This document shows, in pieces, positions 23,355 through 37,222 of a DNA stretch of 64,000 nt. The notes beneath the pieces were generated by a model, which did not search any database, had not been told where the DNA came from, and was given only the letters and a program-made list of their open reading frames with translations. How positions within the stretch are numbered: position 1 is the first letter of the stretch; each line of letters begins with the position of its first letter. Location: assembly GCA_018697195.1 (NCBI GenBank), contig CM031878.1:65355401-65419400 (forward strand). The letters run 5' to 3'. Source of the DNA: Certhia americana. Lineage: Eukaryota > Chordata > Aves > Passeriformes > Certhiidae. A program made the translations under genes and the position numbers.

Positions 23355-26112
23355 GGAGAGAAGGATAACACGGACAGTGCCTTTTGTGCGACTCAGCTGT
23401 GATGAGGCTTGTTGGCCCTGCACAGAACCTCATTGTGCATGACAGACTGGCAGTGCAATAGCAGTGACCATGCAGTCAGAACTGTCAAGATATTGGCGAG
23501 CCTGATCAGAGTCACTGCTCTAAACAAGCTTCTGGATTGCCTTCCCCCAAATGGTTAAATGCTTGTCCTTCCCCACATGTCACTCACATAAACACCCACA
23601 TGAGAAAGAGATGAGAAAAACAGGGGACAAGCAAAAGCTTTTGATCCGTGTGCACACATGAAGCACATGCCATCTTGCTGCAGGGAGCTGCCTCACCAGT
23701 ACAGAGCTAAACTGCTGGCCTTGAGTACAATGGCTTATCTTAAACACCATGTGCTCTGCTGTGAAAGGAAGGTGAAGCCAGATTACTTCCTTTGAGGGGA
23801 ATTGGAAGAACCAGTGTCCCTGATCTTACATTAAAGCTAGTTATGTTGAATACTTTTTTGTGTATTAAAGATGGTAGTAGACAACTGAATTGCATAGAGA
23901 TTGCTGCATGAGGTCAAAGAACTGCCATCTCCATTCCCCTGTAAGTTGGTTTATGTCTACATGTACACAATGTAAGCAAGGTGATCTGAGAAAGAATATC
24001 AACCTATCAAATATTTTCAAAGCTGTACTGCCTGACAGAGAGAAAACTTTGATAATATTAATGGACTGAATACTTTTAAAATTGCAGGACCTGTTTTGGT
24101 CCTGGATCTAAATATATTTTCTTATTTTTATAACCTATCTGTTAACATATAACAGATAGGCTTCTGACTGAAACAGCCTCTCCCCAAAACACTGCTTATT
24201 ATTATAAGGATACTTTTAGTGCTTTTGGCATTGAATTCTTTGTTCATTTAAAGTGGATACTTTAGCTCCCAAGCTACAAAGAGCTCAGAAATGGGAAAGT
24301 TGACAATGGAAATGGAAAGGTCTTGAATTTGTCTCAAAACAGCAACTAACAAGTCTTTATGAGAAACATATTTGAGAAACTTACCCTTTTTGCCTCATGT
24401 AGTAGTTGATACAGACCTGCTTGATTTGAAGGATAAATGAAAATTAGTTTGATTTGTACACAGATACATTGCAAGACTATCCAATTTCACCTGCAAAGTG
24501 AAATATTTTTTATTAACTACCTGTTTTACATAACTTTGTACAAAAAGTAAAGCAAAAGTAACAGTCTGCAACTAGCACAAATCAAAAAATCCAACATGAA
24601 GTCAGGTACATAGTCTGCAAAGTGGTAATAAGCACATAGAGGTGCAAGAACAGGTCAGCACTGACAAGATAATATAAGGTATAAGGTGTGAAAAGACCTA
24701 ACTTTCTTGGCCAGAATATCTACCTCCACAGAAACAATATATCCAGACACGAGCTCCAACAGAGTGGAGTATATTGAGGGAAATATTCCGTTTTCTTGGG
24801 CTCCCTAGTTAATGGGGAGCTCAGAAAGCTGCATCTTGACCAGGAGACTAAGCATCCATGTAATGGATCTCAAGAGTAAGTGTAAGACTAGTATCAAAAT
24901 TCATGGCTTCACTGGTACGTTTGTTTAATATGTGGAGTTTAACTTCTAGCAGGTAAGTTGTCTGGTAGCTGAAGAGAAGTACATTTGAAGTCTTGGGAGT
25001 TGCTTGTTTACTCAGTCTCTCAGGGAACTTCCACCAGGTTTCCAACAAAACCAGCTGCAATTCTGGTCTTTCAGGTGCATGCCATGTTTATGTAACTATA
25101 GATAGTAAAATAGATAGATAAATAGATAGTAAAAACTTTAATAATGAGTTCCTACTTCTTTACTTAACATCAAATAAAAATCACTGTATTGTTCCTTATG
25201 ATTCAAGTTATGTAAAGAACTTTTACTATTTGATAAGAAACGGTCTCCAAGTCATAATATCACCTATCTTTCAACTGATATGTACTTAATAGCCTTGTTG
25301 TACTTCAGAGGTAAAATACTTCAGGTGACATGAGGGGAATACTCTCAACAGCTATGTTGTAGGAAAAGCTCCTCAGAGAATAGCTGTTGAAACAGGAGAA
25401 CCACAACATAATGCACCAAAGGTTATGCATTAAACCACTCTCTTCTAAACAGAGAAACTGCAAGCACCTCTTCCCCTTTACAAGCTAAGAATCTATTCAT
25501 CTTCTTCCAGGAAGGATTACTACCGTATTTTGTAGACACAAAAAAACATATTGACTTTTTTTGATGTTTTGTTCTCTTTCTTCCCCTAATGATGAGCCCT
25601 AAGCCTTTGCCTATATCAGAATTTTCCTGCCAAATTAAAGGCTGGGCTTAAAGATCTACCCACTCTTCTTTTTTTTTTTTTTTTTTTTGTTAGCCTTGCT
25701 GATATGAATGGATTCCAACAACAAACCATTTGAGCCCATTTCTAATAAGAAAGAGAAGTGATAAGTTAGTTTATTATACTAACTTATAATATTATATAAT
25801 ATTAATATTATAACAGAAAGCCAATTATAAATAGATCAAGAAAAATTAAATAAAATGTTAAATTATTGCAATGCAACCATTTATCATCCACCCAAGTGTA
25901 ATGTAAATATAGTGCTACTAATGCCCTGCAATCAATTATTCTGCTGCTTTTAAATGTTGCTCTTAGGAAAAGAAAAAAAAATAATAGTGCACAGAAGTAT
26001 CATTAGTACGAATTTCTTAAAGGAAGAAGCATGCAAAATATGATTTTTAAAAAATTCTGCTTTTGAAAAAAATTCCTGTGATGTGTTCCTCTAATACTTT
26101 CAGTAACTTTTT
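23355..26112. other. Unique sequence, no gene seen
   Basis: Moderately GC-rich just after the LTR (to about 23800), then AT-rich. Contains a perfect hairpin (24134-24160), a degenerate GATA stretch (25098-25130), and a T run (25669-25688). 25840-25960 has a conserved-element-like texture. No protein recognised. Confidence 0.5.
24134..24160. other. Perfect 11-base inverted repeat with 5-base loop
   Basis: CCTATCTGTTA, loop ACATA, then TAACAGATAGG: all 11 arm bases pair. It stands in unique AT-rich sequence with no other transposon ends around it. Confidence 0.95.
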
Positions 26113-26166
26113 TCACTCACTCACTCACTCACTCACTCACTCACTCACTCACTCACTCACTCACTC
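26113..26166. repeat. (TCAC)n tetranucleotide array, 13.5 units
   Basis: 54 bases of perfect TCAC/CACT. It ends 12 bases before recognisable CR1 sequence, so it marks the CR1's left edge. Confidence 0.97.
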
Positions 26167-26177
26167 TGGTTTGGTCT

Positions 26178-26533
26178 AATTTGAAGATAAGGAGGCAGAG
26201 GAGTGACCTTGTTGCTCTGTGCAGCTTCCCAAAGCAGAAGACATGGAGAGGAGGCACATCTTCTCAAGTATTCTCCTTGAGATCCAGAATACATGGGAAT
26301 AACCCAAAGGTTACAGGTACAGACTTAGAGCTTGGGAAGCATTTCTTTGCTGAGAGTGTGATCAGACACTAGAACAGGCCAATGCCCCAAGATTCTAGGT
26401 GTTCAAGATGTATCTGGATAGTCCCCTTAAGAACAGTCTTTAATGTCTGCACAGCCCACAAGTGCTCAGGCAGTTGGACAAGGTGAGCTTTGTACGTCCC
26501 TTGCACCTGAAATATTCTGGTTCTGTTCTAGGC
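26178..26533 (+). mobile_element. CR1 LINE 3' fragment, forward strand
   Basis: Matches the end of CR1 ORF2 and its 3' UTR on the forward strand: an AAGGAGGCAGAGG start, a CATTTCTTTGCTGAGAGTG block (the family's ATTTCTTTACTGAAAGGG), CACTAGAACAGGCC, GGTGTTCAAGATG, and a terminus ATATTCTGGTTCTGTTCTA that is a diverged copy of the ATTCTATG 3' repeat. The 63-codon frame (26181-26372) is a remnant of the ORF2 C-terminal end. It is older and more diverged than the 62-kb copy, and closer in style to the subfamily at 41 kb. Confidence 0.82.
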
Positions 26534-29500
26534 TGTGCTGTTCTTCATACACAAGTACATTTAATCAAAGTGAGTAAGCCATAGGCAGGTTCACACACAC
26601 ATGTAAATATAAAAAGGAAGTGTTGTATTATGGCTTGTGCACTAATGAGTAAAAACTGTAACTACTGGCCTTGTCTGAATGCACATTTACTGAAATACTG
26701 TGCTAGTTTTTAACCAAGACTAAAATAAGTTTAAACCACCTTTCTAGCCTTTGGCTGAATCATTGCAGTAGCACTTTAAAGCATAGGCAAGGGGTTTATC
26801 TCTTTCCTTTGAAGTATCCAAATTATGTGATTCTTCCATTGATTTCACTGATTTAATGAAAAAAAAAGATGAAAAATTAATGTAACAACATATCGCTATG
26901 GCATATTTGGCACCTAACAAGGTTTAGACCTTTTCTGTAAATAAATTTCAACTGAAATATATAATTTTTTTTAGCTTTCAGATATGAAATAACATGAACA
27001 CTAGCAAAAGCTACTTATTTAAATTTCTGAAAGGCAGTGTGTTTCTGTCTGCTTGATTCACCTGCCTGAAAGACCAAACTGCCTTAGAATCAGCACAGTC
27101 CACTTACTCCTGACAGTTTCCATTCACCTCCCACAATAATTAAAATATGTTTAAACTGCAAAATAAAGGAAGTTATCATGAAATCTTGATTATTCTAATT
27201 GGCATTTTAAAATTAAGTAAGAGTTATCTACGTACAGTGTCATCAAATGATATCAAGAGGCTGATGTAGAAATGAGTAGGAATGCAATGTGGTTTATAGC
27301 TGAGGCATCAAGCAACAGCTTGGTGCACATTGTTTCCACCCAAGAATCTTAAAATAACAAGCATTTGGCTTCCTATATACAGCAAAAACATCAGAGCTGA
27401 AGGAATAAACCTTAGATATAACTTATAAGAAATAATAATAAAATCCTAATAATAAATTTCTTTCTTCAGGGATGAAGTCATTCACTGCAATGAACTTTTA
27501 AAATCTTGGTTCATAATGAAAATGGATTCATAAATTTTGGTGTCTTTCCTATAATTCTTTCTTTGAGTATTCTTTCTAAGAATTCTTAGAAAACAAGAGC
27601 AAAAGTCAACATTTTCCTATGAATGTGAAAATGACCAAGAAATTAGATAAAATCATGAAAACAGCAAGGCATCAGGGAAAATAATTTACTAATTAATGTC
27701 CTAACTTAAATTCTATATGTTTTTCATGGAACTCAATTTAATCTTAATCTTAATCTCAATTTTAATCTTAATCTTAGCTTCTAAAATTTGCAATGCAAGA
27801 TTTTTAAAATTAAATATAAGATGTGTGCCTGTGGTCTTGTAGGGATATTATCCATTCACTATTTGTAAAACTGTTGCTCAGTAACAGAAGTTCGTCATGG
27901 GTGAGGATTTTTTATATTTACTGAAAAAATATTAAAGGTAGACTGGGATTGAAATTATGTAACATATGAAAGAATTCACAGGTAAAGGGATCAGTTAACA
28001 ACTGACAAGAGAATCTCAGCTATTTGTAACTGTTATTTATTCAAAACATAAAAGCTTTAGAGAGACGTCCATGGAGCTTATTCTTTCTAGACTGATAAAC
28101 AAAAGTTGCTTGAAAGCTATTAAATTGTTTATACACACCATTTTAAGAAACATAAATAATCCAACTGTGGTGGCATCAAGTTCCAAGACACAATATTCCC
28201 AAATGCACTACCTCACCTTGGACAGAGAACTGGCATAGAACATGTGTCTGCAACTTAATGGCAAAATTAACACTTCATCACATGTAGCTATTTTTAAATA
28301 ACTATCCTGACAACTGATATTACTAGAGAAAATCTCTGAACAAAATCCTCCAATAATTCTCTGTATTATTTCTGGATTCATCTGTTATAGAACATAGAAC
28401 AAAGTGCACACTGTTGTGACTATTATAACTAACCAAACCAAACAAAACAAAGCAAACACCAGCTAGAGAAATACTCAAGTTTCAACTCTCAGTGTTCTCC
28501 ATTGGGCATACATTTGACTTTCACTCCAAATCTGTATGACAGCTTCCACTAGTTGCACAAATATCTAGGACTGGAACATTTATCCCTTCATCTTGATCTA
28601 TCGAAAAAGGATTTAAAAGCTATTGGGGTGGTGAGGGAAGACAGAGGAAACTCAAAACAACTCAAAAGTTGTGACTGTAAAAATCCTCTGGAAAACTAAA
28701 ATAGTACAAAAAAAAAAAAAAATCATATGAAATTCTTATGCAGTTACAAACCTTAGTAAAAGAATTTGGAGTTTTTTATTAAAAGAAGCAAAAGCTAAAA
28801 TAGCAATTTGTAGATCAGCCTATGAATCTTAGTATAGCTGACTGGTTTTTTAACAACAGTACTGCTTTAAGTACAAAAAAACCCTCAAACCTTCCCCAGT
28901 GATAATTCTTTTGGCATTTTGGGCTACAATATTTCTGGCATCCATCAGAGGCAAAAGTAAAAACACAAAACTCCATATTTGGAACAGAACAAAAATGATG
29001 CAGGACTGAACATTTAAACATTACTAGAACATAATTGTTTGGTACTCTTTGGAAACATACAAAATAGGCAATAAATCTGAAATTAACCCAAGTTGTATTC
29101 GCACTAAATGACAGAGAGTGGCAAGTGTGAGACTGTGAAAACTCAGCTTTTTATTTTGTTTTTTGAAAAAACCCCAACCAATTCCTGTTAAAGAAGGCTG
29201 AGTACAAAATAAAGATATGCTTTATTCAACTCAGTGAAATTAAAATACGTAAGATATTGTTAAAATAAATTTGTTTTGTAGATGTCTAAACACTGAAGTT
29301 AAAGCTATATATTTTTTAGGTTGGCTATGTAATTTTTATTTTCATAAATAAGTATTAATTAATATTTAATTAATTAATCACTTTTTAGAAATAAGTTCCA
29401 TGCCAGAAAATCTTACCTTTCACCATACTGTATGAAATACAAGATATTAAAAAAATAGAAAAACTAACAAAAATACCTAAATCAAGAAAAACAAAAACCT

Positions 29501-30224
29501 AAATGCAGAATTTATAGATTACCTACTACTTTCAATGACATTTTTTTCAAAACTGACCGTACAGTAGAATAATAGCTGTGGCTATTTTAGGAAACAATAC
29601 TGCATGTACTTTTTAATGACAGTTTTTGTAAAATTTCTAAATTTGTCTTGATTAGTAAATAGTAGCTGATAAACAATCAAGAGAAACAAACATTCAGAAT
29701 TCCTTTCTGTCCTTCCTAAGAGCTCCAAAATGCTGAAGTCTCATTCAGCCCCTCAGCCATCAATGAGGTGCTGATAATTTATCTTATTACAGAGTTTTGC
29801 ACCTCTGTAAGTGCATGTAGTAATTCAAATTACTTACATAACGCCTTTCTGTTAACCACAAAATATGCTTTAAAATGTCACACTTTCATGGGAAATAAAT
29901 GAAATTGATTCATTAGTGGTGCGATGGCTTTGGATTTAGTAAGGGCACTGACATTTTGGGTCTTGTTTTAGAGATTGTAGTGGAACCACTAAGGTTCTAG
30001 GAAACAGAAGTTCTATGATGGCTAAACTTTTTAAGCACACTCTAAAGAAATGCAGATGGGATATGCTGTGGCTATTATGGCATGCACTCTACTAAACTAG
30101 AGGTTAATTTAAGATGCTACTACAGCACTAACACTTGACCATATTAAACTCTTGTTTGATATATGGTCCCTTACCTCTAGAGGGAAAAGCATTCTGCTTA
30201 GATCTCCCAGTGCTGTCTTCTCTG
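26534..30224. other. AT-rich unique sequence, no gene seen
   Basis: No gene or transposon recognised. 27723-27775 carries a degenerate TTAATC hexamer repeat. 29352-29379 is a run of ATTAATTA-type motifs. No frame exceeds 70 codons. Confidence 0.55.
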
Positions 30225-30739
30225 CAAGTATCTGATGTACTGCAGTTGTGCTGGACCTGGGCCAAGATCTCACAGCCTGGCTGCTGCTTTCAATTCCAGC
30301 TGTGCCGAGAGAGGGAGGCTAGCTTTTTTTTTTTTGTTTTCCAGCCCAGTCAGGTTTCAGATGTCTCACACCAGGGCTGAACACCTCTCCTTTCCCTGCC
30401 TGGCAGACACCAGGCCTGGCTCAGCCCCTGTTTTGCTGCATAGGGCTCTCCTGGTTTAGCAGATTTCAGCAGCCAGGACTGGACTGAGCCTTCCTCCCAC
30501 CCCTGCCTCTCCTTCCCCTTTGCCTGCTAGGGCTGTGGGGAAGGGCAGGGGGGCACCTCAGCCTGGCCATGGGAAGAAGCTGGGCTGAGCCTCCTAACTC
30601 ACACCACCAGAAACCAGAAGAGAGAGATTTCCATAATCTCACCTCAAAATGTGTTTTCACTAGAGGCATATCCACTCTTTTCATTGGTTTAATCAATGAT
30701 TTAATTACAAAATTGTCCAGTCAGGGCTAAACCAAGACA
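30225..30739 (-). mobile_element. LTR of the three-copy family, truncated, reverse strand
   Basis: Read on the reverse strand it starts TGTCTTGGTTTAGCC (boundary 30739). It shares the family's ACAATTTTGT segment, the GGATATGCCTCTAGTGAAAA stretch (30658-30677) and the AAATCTCTCTCTTCTGG stretch (about 30630) with the copies at 23.3 and 47.5 kb. A GC-rich core (30290-30590) follows. The 3' part with the poly(A) signal and TCTCACAGCA tail is not found, so the copy is truncated or rearranged at about 30225. The 74-81-codon frames here come from the GC-rich core. Confidence 0.7.
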
Positions 30740-33700
30740 GACAGGTTTCTCCTCTGCACAGAATCACTCCTCTCAATAGGTTTCTTCTGTTATTTCAGTA
30801 CATCCATATTAATGGCAGCCACCTGAAAAGGATTATATGGCACAGAATATGCAAGAATCTTCAGAAAAGAGAAAGAAATCACTACTCCACTGACTGGTCC
30901 AAGCAAGATGATTCTCTTTTATTTTTGCTGCCAAAGCTATTCATAATCCCTTTTTTCTAAGAACCACATGAGTCTTTCTGTTCTAAATCCTCTCCATTTA
31001 CCTTCTGTTTCTTTTCCCAGATCAGAAAATCATTGCTGTGCATATTTCAGTGTGACAAAGCTATTTTATTTTCACATGTAGATCTATATTCAGATGCATT
31101 TAACTTGAGAGATTATTCAAGCTAACTCCATGATTCAAAAACACAAGACATCCTTGACAGAACATGTATAGCTCAACAAAGTGCAGCTTTTATCTCTGCA
31201 TGCCTATCCCTAAAAATATTTTGGTTTCTAGTTAGCTGTTACTTCCCTTCATTTTTAACTCATGCCTTAATTTGCAGGATCATTCTTCTGTTTGTAGAGA
31301 TAAGTAAATAAATATTAAATAAATAAATAAATAAATAAATGACAAGATGTCTTATAGTACCACCCCTTTCCACACTAGATGCTAGAGTTCCAGCCACATC
31401 CTTTATTTTATGATATTGCAGTTTGCATTCGACTAATTCACTGCTCCTCTCAGAGAGGCTGTAAGTAAAGCCCATGGTGTAAAGTGATAAATTTACAGGG
31501 CAAGGAATGGAATTACTGAAATGGTCAAATGAAATGCAAAGCACTTTTGCACTTTTAAATAAAAGTACAACTATTTTTTTTTTTTTTTTAAGGAAAATAT
31601 GCCTGAAACTATAGAGCTTTGACTACTTAAAAGTTATACACTGTTTTACTCAGCTTTCTTCTATAAAATGCTATTTCATAAAAGAAAAAGAAATCAAACT
31701 CCAAAATGGCAGCAGGTGATCTTGTTACATTAGAATAGTTTTTCAAGTAGCTTTATTCTTAATTCTTACCCTCAGATGTACCTGCTCTTTTCTTTCAAGG
31801 GACATAAAAAATTAAGATTTAACTCCCTGAATATAGTCTGTAACATTCAGCATATGATAGCTGGAAGCTATTATTTCAATATTAATTTGCTTTTTGAAAA
31901 GCATTAGGGACATATAAACTTCAGGTATGCACATTCTTGTTACCTTCTTTCTCTTTGTGCATTTATTATGTAAATTGCATTCTCATGAAATGGAATTTTA
32001 TGACTGAAAGATGTATAATTAAGATTCAAACAGTACTGTGTTCAGTTACAAATAATTCATGCTAACTAGAGAGCATTAATAGTATATGAATTTGTATTTA
32101 GCTTTTGAAGTATATTTTTCAAGGCCTTGAAATACTGCCAATTCTTGTAAAATAAGAGCAAATATGAATTTTTATGTCTTATTCTAGTGAAGACATAGAT
32201 GATCATCATGCATAAACCTTACAGATACTCAGCAGTATTGATACAAGAATCAAAATTTTTTGATTGAAGAACAGATGAAAGATAACAGTTAGGAAGAGCA
32301 CACCACAGTATACAGAACAGCCGGAGTAGAAAAACACTGACTGAAATAATAATTTTACTTGCAAAAGGTATCTTTAATTGGCGTAAAAGCAGGACAGAAA
32401 GAAAGTGATCATTTTTCTCTTTTCTTCTAGCAAAAAAAAAAAAAAAACCAAGCAAAACCAAAATCTTTACAGACAGAAAAAAAAAATTTAATCAATTAAA
32501 TGTTCCTTGTTGCATAGCTGTTTTTTTTCCTGCAAATGTGAAGAAAATTGCACTTGCTTTTTTAATGACAGAAGGATGAACCATCTGCACTTGTAGTTGA
32601 ATATCAGATGTGAACAGGTGGTTGATATGAAAGAGTTTGTATCTACTAAACTCGTACTGTAGCTTATTACTCAATAGCTTCTTCAAAGCTTTTAGCCCAG
32701 TGTAGACTCTTTTACATTTTTCACACATCTCAAAGAACAATCTCTAAATACATTGCTGTTTTCTTTTCACTCATTTGGCTAGTTCACTACAGCATGAAAA
32801 AGGATGTGTGTTTTCATGTTGTTGCTGGGAAAATGCATCATTGGAATAAACGTATGAAATGCTTGCCTGTATGAAAATATGGAAGAAAAGCAGGTCATCA
32901 GTATTTTATGGTTGTGTGCTAAGATGGAATAAAGTATGCTTACAAATTTCACTACTCCTTAAGTTGTCAGCATAGAATTTATTTAGAATATCCTTTGCTG
33001 GGCTTTGAAATCCACAAAAAATGTATGTAGATGTGACAAATTAATAAGGAATAATATATCATTAAAACATATCAGAGTGAAATTTTGATGCTGTTACTGT
33101 CAACAATATACCCTATATGTACAGATATGCCACCATGTGATTAGATTTTTCATGAGTAAAACTCTGGATCCTGCTGCTCTTAGAGCAAGGATTACCAGCC
33201 TTTGACTGGGCACCTCCAATATTAGCTTTATAAAGGGAAATATTAAGAAAGGTGGAAAGGTCATTTGTCATTTTGGATTTCCACTATTGCTGTGTGAAAA
33301 TTAATAAAAGAACATCACAAATGTGTAAGGAGTACTTAAAAAATAAACTAGATAAATAAGAAAATTTTATTGTATTTTATCTTCTTATGAAAGATGGAAT
33401 TATTAGTTTTCCCCAAGTTCTCAATATAATTGCTTAAGTAAAACCCAAAATCCCTGTCCTGCAATCCTTTCAGATGAAGGTAACAAGTATCAAACATAAT
33501 TGTTGTTGAATGTAGACTATGTTCCATTCTAATTTGAGAGGAGATTTTCTGTAAAACTCCATCAAACACTATAAAACCTGTTTAATTTTTAATATTTTAA
33601 GTATGAGCTTATCACCTTCCTGCATTAGAATTTTTTAATTTTTTCACAACATAGTTTGTGTCTTGTGAAATCTTTTCATATACAATTTGAATATGATATG

Positions 33701-36700
33701 ATTTCACCTTTTTTATGTTCCATTTAAAATAGCTGATCACATTACAAATTCTGGTACATCAATAGCAAGAGTAGAACAGAAAAATTTACTTCAAAATATC
33801 TTCTTGTTCGTGCTCCTGTTACAATGCTGGTTTATTTCATCTTTTTCAAAGAAGAAATTTATGGGCTATATTTCAGCCCAGCTACAGAAGTTTGAACATA
33901 AATTTATCAAGGGTGGAATTAAGGCAACACTGGAAGTATCTAAATCTAATTGTGTTAGAATAAGTATAGTTCATGTGATACTTTAAAAAAAAACCCAAAC
34001 ACACCTGATTCAGGAATCACTTCAAGAAGACATATGATAATAAAATGAGTAGCCAGAAGCAATTCGTAACATCTTTTGATGTCTTTTAATACAATAGAAT
34101 TTTAAATGGAATATTCAAATCTTCGTGAATCCTACCTGCTATTATATATCATCTGCGGTCATTCTGCTTAAAATGAAGGTATTTGCCTGTACTATAGAAA
34201 TAATTAATTTTTTAGTATCTCAACAGTTACCACCAAAAGCAGTTCAATGGTTTTCACTGCCAAGAATAAGTGGAAAGAACCGGTGCATGCATAGTAAATG
34301 CCTGGGCAGCTATTTTAACTCTGCACAAAACCACTGGCCCCTGGCTCTGAGTAACCAAGGATGACACAGTGCACGGCAGTATGCTGACTCTAACTAGAGC
34401 TCACTAGAGTGCCAGGAATATCTCAGCACAGGGACAGGAGACCAGTTTGGCCTGACACACAGTACTTTGGAAACATTTCAGTGCCTGCTTCCCACTGTCT
34501 CATGGGCACAAGACGCTGCAGATCATCTGCTCCTACCTAAGGCTGATAATGAGCTAGGAAGCACGACTGGTTGTGCTTTGCCTGTGTTCTAGCCAGGATC
34601 TGTTACAGGGGTGAGTAATCACCAATTAAGATGCATGAGAAAATTTCTTCCTGCCTCTGCTCAGCATGAATACTCACGATTGTCAGGCACCAAACATCCG
34701 CTCCTGGTGATAAGTAAAGCATGCCCACACAAACCAGATAATACATGAATTTTGCTCTACTGACTTCCATTCCCATTTTCTTCTTTGTTCTGATGGAACT
34801 GAAAAGGAGGCCTGTTCACAATGGAGATTCATCTTTGGGGTGGTTCCTGTGCAGCTGGTACACAGAGGGGCTTCAAATATCTCCTCTGGGCATAGTAAGA
34901 TGTGTCTACTGAAATACAGAGCGATAGAGAAGGGTGGCAGACTTAGGACCCTCAGAAAAAGCCTCTGGGGTAAGCTTCACAACATGCAGGGAGCTGAAGC
35001 TGGGAGACCAGAAGCAGTCTAGAGGAAATACTGACAAAAATGGTGACAGATGAAAGAGGAGAATGAGGATGGTGTGTTCATCTGAGGATCGGGTCTGAAA
35101 TAGAGACTGTATGGGTTTATGTGGAGACCCTCCCAAATTTTTGCACAGTAATCTGGTTAACAGAACTAGCTTGCAAAGCAATAACTGATTGCTCTTTGTA
35201 TGAACATCTTCTAAGTGAAAACAGGTTTTTGGGTCCCGTTTCTTGAGACTCGAGAAAAGTAAAACAATGATTCAAGCAGCATGTGTTCTGCTTAGCTTAA
35301 GGAGCAATGATATGATAATATTCTAAAAGACATCAGAGAAGTTTATCTAAAAGATATCTGAGAATTGAAGCTATCTAGAAGCAGTTTTTCAGGGAGATAC
35401 ATATTCCTTTATGCCAGATTTTTTTTTTCATATCAAAAATAATTGACTTCTTATGACTCAAGAGCACTAGTTTAAAATCTGCAAATTTGTAATCTTATTT
35501 TTAGACGCAAATGTGTTGCATCTGAGCCACAAGAAAAGGAGGTGAATCTGAATAAGTGAGATCTCTTTATTCTTCAATGGAGATTACAGTGAATGCTACC
35601 AGAGAAACAGGTTAGAAGCAGAACACAACACCAGACATACGAATGTATGCATATTCTATAAAAAAATATTTACATTTTCCAATTAGTTCATCCTCTGTTG
35701 TCATCATTGTCTGGATAAAGTATAATTATTAGAAGTCTCATTATTTAAATTTAAAGACTTTTTGGCACTTTTAAATGAAGGGATTTGCACTCTCTGTGGG
35801 GACAAGCACTTCAGCAACAGAAAAGTTGTCATCATACATAGTATTGAGAAAGTTTAAATCCTTGGAGACTACAGTAGTGTAAATATTAGGCCTCAGAGTT
35901 ACTTCTGAAGCAGAATAATGGCAGGTACAAGAAAAAATAAATAATGTAAATTAATTTTTCATAGGAGTTGAAATCTCAGTTTATAGAAAATTTGCATGCT
36001 TAGAGCAAATATGACAAAATCAATCTAAATCAAGATGAAGTCTGCCTCTGAAAAGTGATAACATATCATATCTAAAATAGCAAGAAATATTTTCTGTATT
36101 TTAGCAATAATATAATGTAGAATTAATTTCTCTAACATTAAGTATTTTTAATTGCTTTCTTTTATGGTTCATTTATGAATTGAAAAATGTTTAGACTCCT
36201 TGGAATACCTTTTTTTTTTTCCCCAGCAGTTAAAAGACTGAAAGAGAAAAAGCTGTTGGTCATAAGCACATTATTGTACCCTAGCAGAATCTTTTGCATA
36301 GCTTCTCTATAGTGAGGCTCTATTCCTTACAAATTAAACATAATTATTTTCATGATTTTACAATTTCATAAGTGGATCAAAGTGGTGGTAAACTTTCAGA
36401 TAACCTCTTTTTATCACAGTTAGAACACTTTAATTGCTGATGGATCCTATTTTCCTAGTGTGTCTTGATTAATTTCCCACTAAAAAATTCCAGAAGGATC
36501 TTACTTGCTTATTCTAAGAACAGATCATTTGGTGGGTGTTTTGCCACCTCTACAATTCTTTTTGAGATAAGTTCACCTTTGATAACTCTGAACTCTTTTC
36601 AGAATGAATCTGTGTTAATGAAGCAAATCCTGCTTTCTCAAAAGGTTTTTTTGTATTTACAAAATACAGACCAGTTAGAAGGAAAGTCTCAGTGATAATG

Positions 36701-37080
36701 AAGACAAACATAGGGCTACATATGATAATTTTTATTTGGAGGGAAGGTCTATAACAATTTGCCATCTGCACTTTGCAATACAAGTAATCAGATAACAACA
36801 CTAAACTGAGATGTTGGAAAGCAATTATAAATTTCATTGTGCACTACACAAAGAGTTATGTTCTTGGTACTTAAATTGAAGAATAAGAAGCTTATACTTT
36901 ATATACTCAGTTGTATAAATTTTAGATGAAAGAGATACTCCGTAGCATATATATTCAGAAACTTTTAAATTTATTAACTCAAGCATTTCAAATCTATGAC
37001 TACTAAAATGTCACAATTCAGCAGCCTTTCAGTAGAAAATCTACTTTTGGCTGAAAACAAGCCCTATTTGCTAATTCTAT
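30740..37080. other. AT-rich unique sequence, no gene seen
   Basis: Includes an (AAAT)n array (31304-31340), a T run (31574-31589) and an A run (32432-32447). 34350-35150 is less AT-rich with frames on both strands (34840-35022, 34906-35181), but neither looks like a protein, and I could not assign it to a repeat family. Confidence 0.5.
31304..31340. repeat. (AAAT)n tetranucleotide array
   Basis: About 37 bases of AAAT repeats, imperfect at the left end (AAATATTAAAT). Confidence 0.9.
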
Positions 37081-37222
37081 TCACAGAATTATAGAATAGC
37101 TTGGGTTAGAATCAACCATCTCATTCCAGCCTTGCTGCCATGGGCAGGGACACCTTCCACTAGACCAGGATGCTCAAAGTCCCATCCAGCCTGCCCTTGA
37201 ACTTCTCCAGGGATGCAGAACT
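37081..37222 (-). mobile_element. CR1 LINE 3'-terminal fragment, reverse strand
   Basis: Begins with ACAGAATTATAGAATAGC, the reverse complement of the CR1 3' end. It continues through CCATGGGCAGGGACACC, TTCCACTAGACCAGG and CTTCTCCAGGGATG, all consensus-like CR1 3'-UTR blocks. It is only about 140 bases long, so strongly 5'-truncated, and carries no coding sequence. Confidence 0.93.

Noticed and set aside
22558..23442. Several 66-117-codon frames on both strands
   Set aside because: They lie in the GC-rich core of an LTR, where stop codons are rare in all frames; none resembles a retroviral or host protein.
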